In this document: positions 59,064 to 64,000 of the stretch, in pieces | How positions within the stretch are numbered: the stretch's first letter is position 1 | Layout: every line of letters begins with the position of its first letter | Assembly (NCBI GenBank): GCA_030374805.1 | Contig: JARGSG010000006.1 | Span: 868,001 to 932,000, forward strand | Direction of reading: 5' to 3' | Source: Gracilaria gracilis | Lineage: Eukaryota; Rhodophyta; Florideophyceae; Gracilariales; Gracilariaceae | DNA length: 64,000 bases | Made by a program: the position numbers and the translations under genes | The notes under the pieces: generated by a model | What the model saw: only the letters and a program-made list of their open reading frames with translations | The model's database searches: none | Told to the model about the DNA's origin: nothing

Positions 59064-60404
59064 CATGTATTCGAACGTAGCCAATGCTTTTCCAACCCAC
59101 CAGGTGTCTTCGAGTGCAATCTCTGCAGCGTGGGCAAAGTACAGTTTCCAATCAAGCTGCTTGAGAATGGTTCGAGATCAGGGTGGGAAAGCCGTTTCTT
59201 TCAATCGGACGGATAGTGATCTAGGCTCGCCGACATGGTGTTAGTTCTCCGTCCCAGACCCTTGTAGCCTGTTCCTGATGCGGGATTATCGCTTCAATTG
59301 GCGGATGATGCCGTATCGAAAAAATTGTAAACCATCAAGGCCTCACATTACCGCAGATGCTCGTCCGTCACCCAATACTACGACATCGCCGTCGTCGAAA
59401 GCGGTCCGAATACGGGGTGCTCTTCATGAATGAATCACTACTACCACACGTGCTTCATTCAATGTTGAAAAGTGGAACTTCGTCGGTACTACCCGCCGTT
59501 TGCGGTGTAGTGCATTGGGTCCCGCAGACTTTCGCTGCTGCATTCAGCTCATCATGTTTTGGGCAGGAGTCTCTCATAGCTCTGTCTGCTGCAGTGTTCT
59601 TCGATGCTAGGCCTTTAGATTCCAAAAAAATTGCGGGTCATCCAGGCACAGCGCTACAGACGGCCTCCCGTAAATTTCACTGCTACTGGATACTCTGCCA
59701 CACCCATCGACTCCAAAGACCTGGAAATCACTTGAGACAGTTCCTTCGGAGCTTGCCACAGCTTCTTCCCTGCTCTGGGGCTGTTCTTTTGCACGGGGGT
59801 CTTCGGTTTTGGACAGGGTGCATGGTAATCAACAAACCATCCCGACAGCATCCCACGACTGTTCTTTGCTCTGGAGTCTCCTGATGTATGGTGTTGTAAC
59901 GAATACCCCCGTGATGCCTTTCAAGCCGGCCTCTTACAGTGTGCCCGCCGCATCCACCCGTTATCCATCACTGCAGCTACTGTTAGGTATTCCCTGTACC
60001 TGGTGCACGTCCATGCCGGAGCAATGACCCCCTGGTATTTTGGATAGCGGTTCATGATCGCCGTAGATAGGTTCTGACATATACAGTGTGGGTATGTCTT
60101 CGTCAGGGTCGACGCATTTGCAATCGCAAACTGACGGGCCTGATAGCTAGAATGTTGGTTTTCAGATTGGAGATGCTTCGTCTTTGTGCATAAAGCTGTG
60201 GTTTGCATAGAAATGTTGCTTTATTCATATATCCGTTTGCGGTTAGACAAAATGGACATGAATCTTAATTTTTCGCTACACTCTGCAGCGTCCCTTCTCG
60301 ATCTATCTTCCACTCTATCCAGTAGGTTCAGGTTGGTTTCATCTTCCAGCGCGCAGAAAAACAAACACTTGACGAGATGCTCCTCAGAAAAAGCCAGAGC
60401 GCTT

Positions 60405-60714
60405 TGTTGGTCCGCCTAGATTCGTCATCGCCACGCGCTCGCGCTGTGAGGGAATGGAAGAGCCGAAGGCAAGAGATCGGACACAAAGGAAAGTTCCGCG
60501 GTAGATGCGGATGCCCCGCAGACCTCCTCTGGAGAGTCTGGAATTGTTTATTAAGTAGACGTCCTCAACCTGCCACCTACGATTCGTAAATGGCAGTGCT
60601 TCTGATTCAAACTTGAATCCGCGTGGGTTGCTTGCGTGAAATTTGCATTTAGCAACTCAGCTTCTGGAGGTGCAACTGCTGTCAAGATCGCCTTGTCTGC
60701 AAGGTGGATCAACA
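60405..60714. repeat. TRIM-like element, right LTR (310 bp)
   Basis: TGTTGGTCCGCCTAGA to GTGGATCAACA. It has about 32 bases that the left copy lacks. Confidence 0.82.
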
Positions 60715-61068
60715 CGCACCCAAGTCCTTGACTACTCCGTCTTCTCGCCCTTTAAGACCTCGTTCAGAAACATGCTAAACCTTCGAGCATACACAGGGTG
60801 TTATACACAGGTGAACGATATATACACGCTGTGCGAGATGCTCACCAGATGTTATTATGACGCAGTGCCGTGTGAAAATATTGTAAGTGGTTTTGCGGCA
60901 TGCGGTGTGCGGAGCCGTAAGACGCAGTCGGCGGACGCCTCTGTCATTCGGCAGTCTGATGTGACAAACTGGGAAGGGTAACTTCCCAAGAAGCTGCCTA
61001 TAGGACGTAGAAAGACTTGACGGAGGCATTCAAAACTGGTCCTAACTTGCTTCGCAGTGATAGTGAGG

Positions 61069-61446
61069 TGTCGTACAAATACCGATAAGATGTGGGGTCC
61101 GCCTGGTGGAGGGAGCGCACGAGGGCTCAACCTGAAGGGGGAAAAACACACAACCAAAATGGTAGTAGGGCACCTGAAACCCGCAGGGGCAAACGGCGGG
61201 GCAACTAGTCTAGACAGTGTAGGTGTACGGTAGTAGAGGTCGACTCGCGGTAAAACCTGAATAGTAATAGAGTAGTAAGTGACCAAGATGGTATACCTAA
61301 TGCCCTAGTGGTGCCTGACTTTATGATACCCGAGGGGGAAGGCGAGGTGCACCGCAATATATACAAGGTGCACCGACGCCGATCTCCCAGGCGGGCATGA
61401 CGTCATCGGCTGCACCCATGACCTAGTGTGATGGGCCATCAATGCT
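61069..61446 (-). repeat. Family B LTR fragment
   Basis: It starts TGTCGTACAAATACC and matches the B LTR for 378 bases, then stops at AATGCT, where the other copies continue. Confidence 0.85.
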
Positions 61447-61915
61447 CTCCCGACCTAGAAGTTTCTTGGTTTTTGTCGTACCTTTACTGTTGAACAGAAG
61501 ACTTTGGAAAGGATTCTCGAGGTTCATACACCTATTTGGGTTCGTAGGAATACTCGCGAAGCAATTGGATACCACTATTGGTCACTATGGAAAGACCTAA
61601 AAGAATTACTCGTGGCTCTAGCGCAGCACCTAGCCACAAGGGTTCTGCTGCGGCTTCGGCCGCTAAACCCATTCTGGATAATCCCGAGGAGCTGCTTCGG
61701 CAACTTCGGGCTGGAACCTCAAAGGATACGGGCAGTCAGCCACCCTTGGCTCCTGAACGTACTAAGGAATTGCCGAAAACGGTTGAGGACCTTTGGCCTC
61801 AATTGGAAGATCGAGCGAAAGCTCATTTTACCGCTACGGTTAATGAAGCTATAAACTCAATGGAAATGGACGCCGTTACCGCCTTGGTGGTTGATAGAGC
61901 CGTGCACGAGTTGTT
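61447..61915 (+). pseudogene. Family B leader and gag N-terminus fragment
   Basis: It begins within the B primer-binding region (CTCCCGACCTAGAAG) and continues as B leader and gag N-terminus (ERPKRITRGSSAAPSHKGSA to VVDRAVHEL), where homology ends. Sense is plus, opposite to the adjoining LTR fragment. Confidence 0.82.
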
Positions 61916-62014
61916 GGTCGACGACGCCACGGATTCCATTACGCTACGCGCTGGCTGCGTTGGGAAAGAAGAACAGGCACCAAAGAGGGCAGAAGACTGC
62001 TTCTGCAATTGCCT

Positions 62015-62046
62015 CCCGCTCTCGTAGATCTCTCTTCGAGAGCGGG
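62015..62046. repeat. Hairpin with 10-bp stem
   Basis: CCCGCTCTCG and CGAGAGCGGG flank a 12-base loop. A second palindrome AAACGAATTCGTTT follows near 62112. Confidence 0.8.
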
Positions 62047-62297
62047 GTTTCTATTCTGTGAAGAGTCGCCCAAAGACGGTGTCGCGTCAACCCGCGCTGC
62101 CTAGGTAGCCGCCAAACGAATTCGTTTGCTGCGGTTCCGTTTCTGCTTGCTTGTCGCGCCATACTGCGTAGATTGCAATACTCTTGTCTACCACAGAATT
62201 CAAAGTATTATCCATGCTGCCTACGACTGCGTAGGTGGCATGTTTCCCAAATTGGGCGTATTATCAACAGTCTCCCATAATCAAATGCGTCATTTGA

Positions 62298-64000
62298 TTA
62301 TTCCGGATCGATGGTTCGGGCAATTCTTCGTTTAAGTTGAGTTCCAGATTCATTGAGTTCCGCCAGATATTCTCGCACTAAAACGAGAACGTCTTGCGTT
62401 AGCGACTTTATGGCAACCCAGTCTGTTTCTTTTTCAGAAACCCCTTTCCACTTCACTCGTAGTTCGGTAGAGCTATTCTTCTTTCGGATGTCTGTGAAGG
62501 ATTCTATGGTTAGGAGCTCATTTTCCTGATAGGCTAAGTGGTCTTTGAGTTCTTGTGTTACTTCAAAATCCTTGCTCCGAAAGAACTTCAATCGCCGGCC
62601 GTGCACCCACTGCTTTGTTCCATTCAGGAGATCTTCGACTTCAAAGATGTATTTGTCACGGCACAGTGTGACACGATAAGGTCCAAGCCACTTCAGACCC
62701 AATTTGGAATTTGTGCGATTGTGAAGAACGCCACGGAGCACGAAGTCGCTCTCGGTAAAGTTCATGGCGTGGATTCCTGTTCGCCGATTATGTGAGTCGA
62801 CAGCACTCTTCCTCTGTTTGGCCTCTTGCTTCGCACACTCCCTATGGATCTGTTGTAAAGCCTTGTGGATCCGATCGGTATTTAACAATCATCCGCTCTC
62901 TCCCTGTTCATAGACTTTACCTGATTAACCTTCATATTGCGCACGATAGCAAGAATTGGAGAGTCCTTCGGTAGCCCAGTGAATACAGTCAATGGACATT
63001 TCCCGTTGAGTTTGCGTGCGGAAGAGTTGTTCAGAGCAGACTGGACAAGCGGTAGAACTATTGGCCACGAAAAATGGGGTAACTGTAGCTCAGAGAGAAC
63101 GGCCCTGCAGGCTCGTAAGAGCTCACGACAGACTACTTCCACCGTTCCGTTGCTCAATGGACAATATGGAAGGGTGAAGAGGTGGTTGCATTTCAATGCG
63201 TCAGCGATGAGCTTCATGAGGTGGTTCTTCAAGTGACTGCCCTTATCTTATATTTACGACTTCGGGACACCAAATGAGGCGAACCAATCTACCAGAACTG
63301 CTGCAGTAGTCCTTGCGTCTGCCTCGGAGGTTACCTTGAGTTATACGTAGCCTGTCAAATCATCCGTGACAATAAGGACACACAAATGTTCTTTCTCCCC
63401 ACGATTCATATAACAGTAATTGAAGTGTATGACTTCGTTGGGTTTGCTAGCATGGAGAGCATGCTCGAGAGATCCGGGCATGATGCACTTAGGTTCCGTG
63501 GCGATGCAGTGGAAGCACGAAGCGGTAAATTGTGTAGTGTTCTTCCGAAGTGTAGTGCACCAAAAATGCTCCACCAAAGAATCGATAGTCCATTCGCTAG
63601 CTCTGTGGCCCGCAAGACCTGTATGGGCTGCGATAAGAATTCGAAGTTTCAGCTGGAGGTCGTCGACAGGGATCCAGATTTTTCCATTCTCGGTTCGCCA
63701 AGGTGCTCCGTGTTTGCCGACTCTCCTTGGAACTTTCGCAGCATTCGCCCGCTGAAACTTGCTTATGTCGCCCAATGAAGGCCAATCGAAGTCTTCACTG
63801 ATGCCTCGATTGAGTGGGGTCACCATGAGAGCACTGATTCTTCCACTACTCGCAGTCTGCACTGTTGCCTTTGGCATTACTGCCCATCGAGAAAGCACAT
63901 CTGCCCAGACGTTCTTCTCTCCCGGCAAATGTTCCATAACGTAACGAAAAGCACTCAGTTTGAGGGCCCATCGCATGAGTTTCTTAGCGGTGTGCCTCGA
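62298..64000 (-). mobile_element. Chromodomain Ty3/gypsy element, partial (runs off window)
   Basis: The 3' half of pol on minus: the end of RNase H (FRYVMEHLPGEKNVWADVLSR), integrase H2C2 zinc region (HTGLAGHRASEWTIDSLVEH, CFHC), the DDE core region (NEVIHFNYCYMNRGEKEHLC, YCPLSNGTVEVVCRELL) and the integrase C-terminus (LKWLGPYRVTL, WVHGRRLKFF) with a chromodomain (LRVKWKGVSEKETDWVAI). It has a few breaks. Reverse transcriptase and gag should lie beyond 64000. Sequence style recalls oomycete gypsy elements. No 3' LTR was delimited in 61916-62297. Confidence 0.88.

Larger units (their letters stand above)
58386..60714. mobile_element. Small non-autonomous LTR element (TRIM/LARD-like)
   Basis: It is bounded by a perfect 5-bp target duplication CGCAC (58381-58385 and 60715-60719) and by direct terminal repeats that begin TGTTGG and end GATCAACA. 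The internal 1.74 kb has no gag or pol. It holds a minisatellite and otherwise unassigned sequence. The two terminal repeats differ at several per cent plus a 32-base gap, so it is of moderate age. It is inserted in the pogo-like transposase relic. Confidence 0.85.
57287..60981 (+). pseudogene. Pogo-like transposase (DDE_1), broken and split by an LTR element
   Basis: The N-terminal part (57287-58012) has a psq-type helix-turn-helix (RKCAKTHNVSYSSLWRALN), GRPGDGFLRGF and the first catalytic Asp in NIDESGFS. Later fragments in shifted frames carry AVGLPAHSSH and MDAYGAH (second Asp), up to 58385. The C-terminal part resumes after the inserted element at 60720 with TQVLDYSVFSPFK (third Asp) and ends at 60981. 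There is a stop at 58012, a stop near 58100 and at least two frameshifts, so it is a pseudogene. It is related to, but clearly diverged from, the intact gene at 21702-23426. Confidence 0.85.

Noticed and set aside
59357-60208. ORFs on both strands inside the TRIM-like element
   Set aside because: Neither strand shows a recognisable domain. Frames are short and the element has no gag-pol.

Overview
This window is nuclear DNA from an intron-poor eukaryote with mixed base composition. A few compact, mostly single-exon host genes lie between large blocks of transposable elements. That pattern fits a red macroalga of the Chondrus type. An oomycete is the main alternative, because the chromodomain Ty3/gypsy pol at the right edge resembles oomycete elements. 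The sequence alone does not settle which. No rRNA, tRNA, CRISPR array or organellar gene was recognised.

Region 1 (1-25.4 kb) holds the host genes. From left to right these are: a cluster of strong inverted repeats (0.33-0.75 kb); a small basic Cys/Lys-rich ORF; an intronless flavin-containing monooxygenase (minus); a decayed PIF/Harbinger transposon with both of its genes and candidate terminal inverted repeats; a small secreted Cys-rich protein with TATA box and poly(A) signal; a ubiquitin-specific protease (minus) with a polybasic C-terminus and a possible CaaX box; a convergent pair of low-complexity genes (Ser/His/Arg-rich on plus, secreted Gly-rich on minus); several uncertain short ORFs; an intact pogo-like transposase gene (minus, 574 codons); and the last exon of an unidentified gene.

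Region 2 (25.4-64 kb) is a nest of mobile elements. A young Ty3/gypsy element, 'A' (25425-36851, 853-bp LTRs, TATAG target duplication), sits at the edge of an older fragment of a second gypsy family, 'B'. That fragment also carries a 292-bp MITE. Beyond an AT-rich stretch lies a Ty1/copia relic, cut by a long, decayed B element (45639-about 57105). One B LTR contains a foreign solo LTR. Next is a broken pogo-like transposase, interrupted by a 2.3-kb non-autonomous LTR element that holds a minisatellite with palindromic bZIP-type sites. Then come an inverted junction of B LTR and B gag, and the 3' part of a chromodomain gypsy element that runs off the window.

The most notable pattern is that families A and B, which are clearly different, both carry a long coding region on the strand opposite gag-pol. 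In each case it starts just inside the 3' LTR and converges on the end of integrase. A third copy survives in the B fragment beside A. The two families also share a primer-binding-site sequence and repeat a polypurine motif inside their coding regions. The LTR elements are treated here as fossils.
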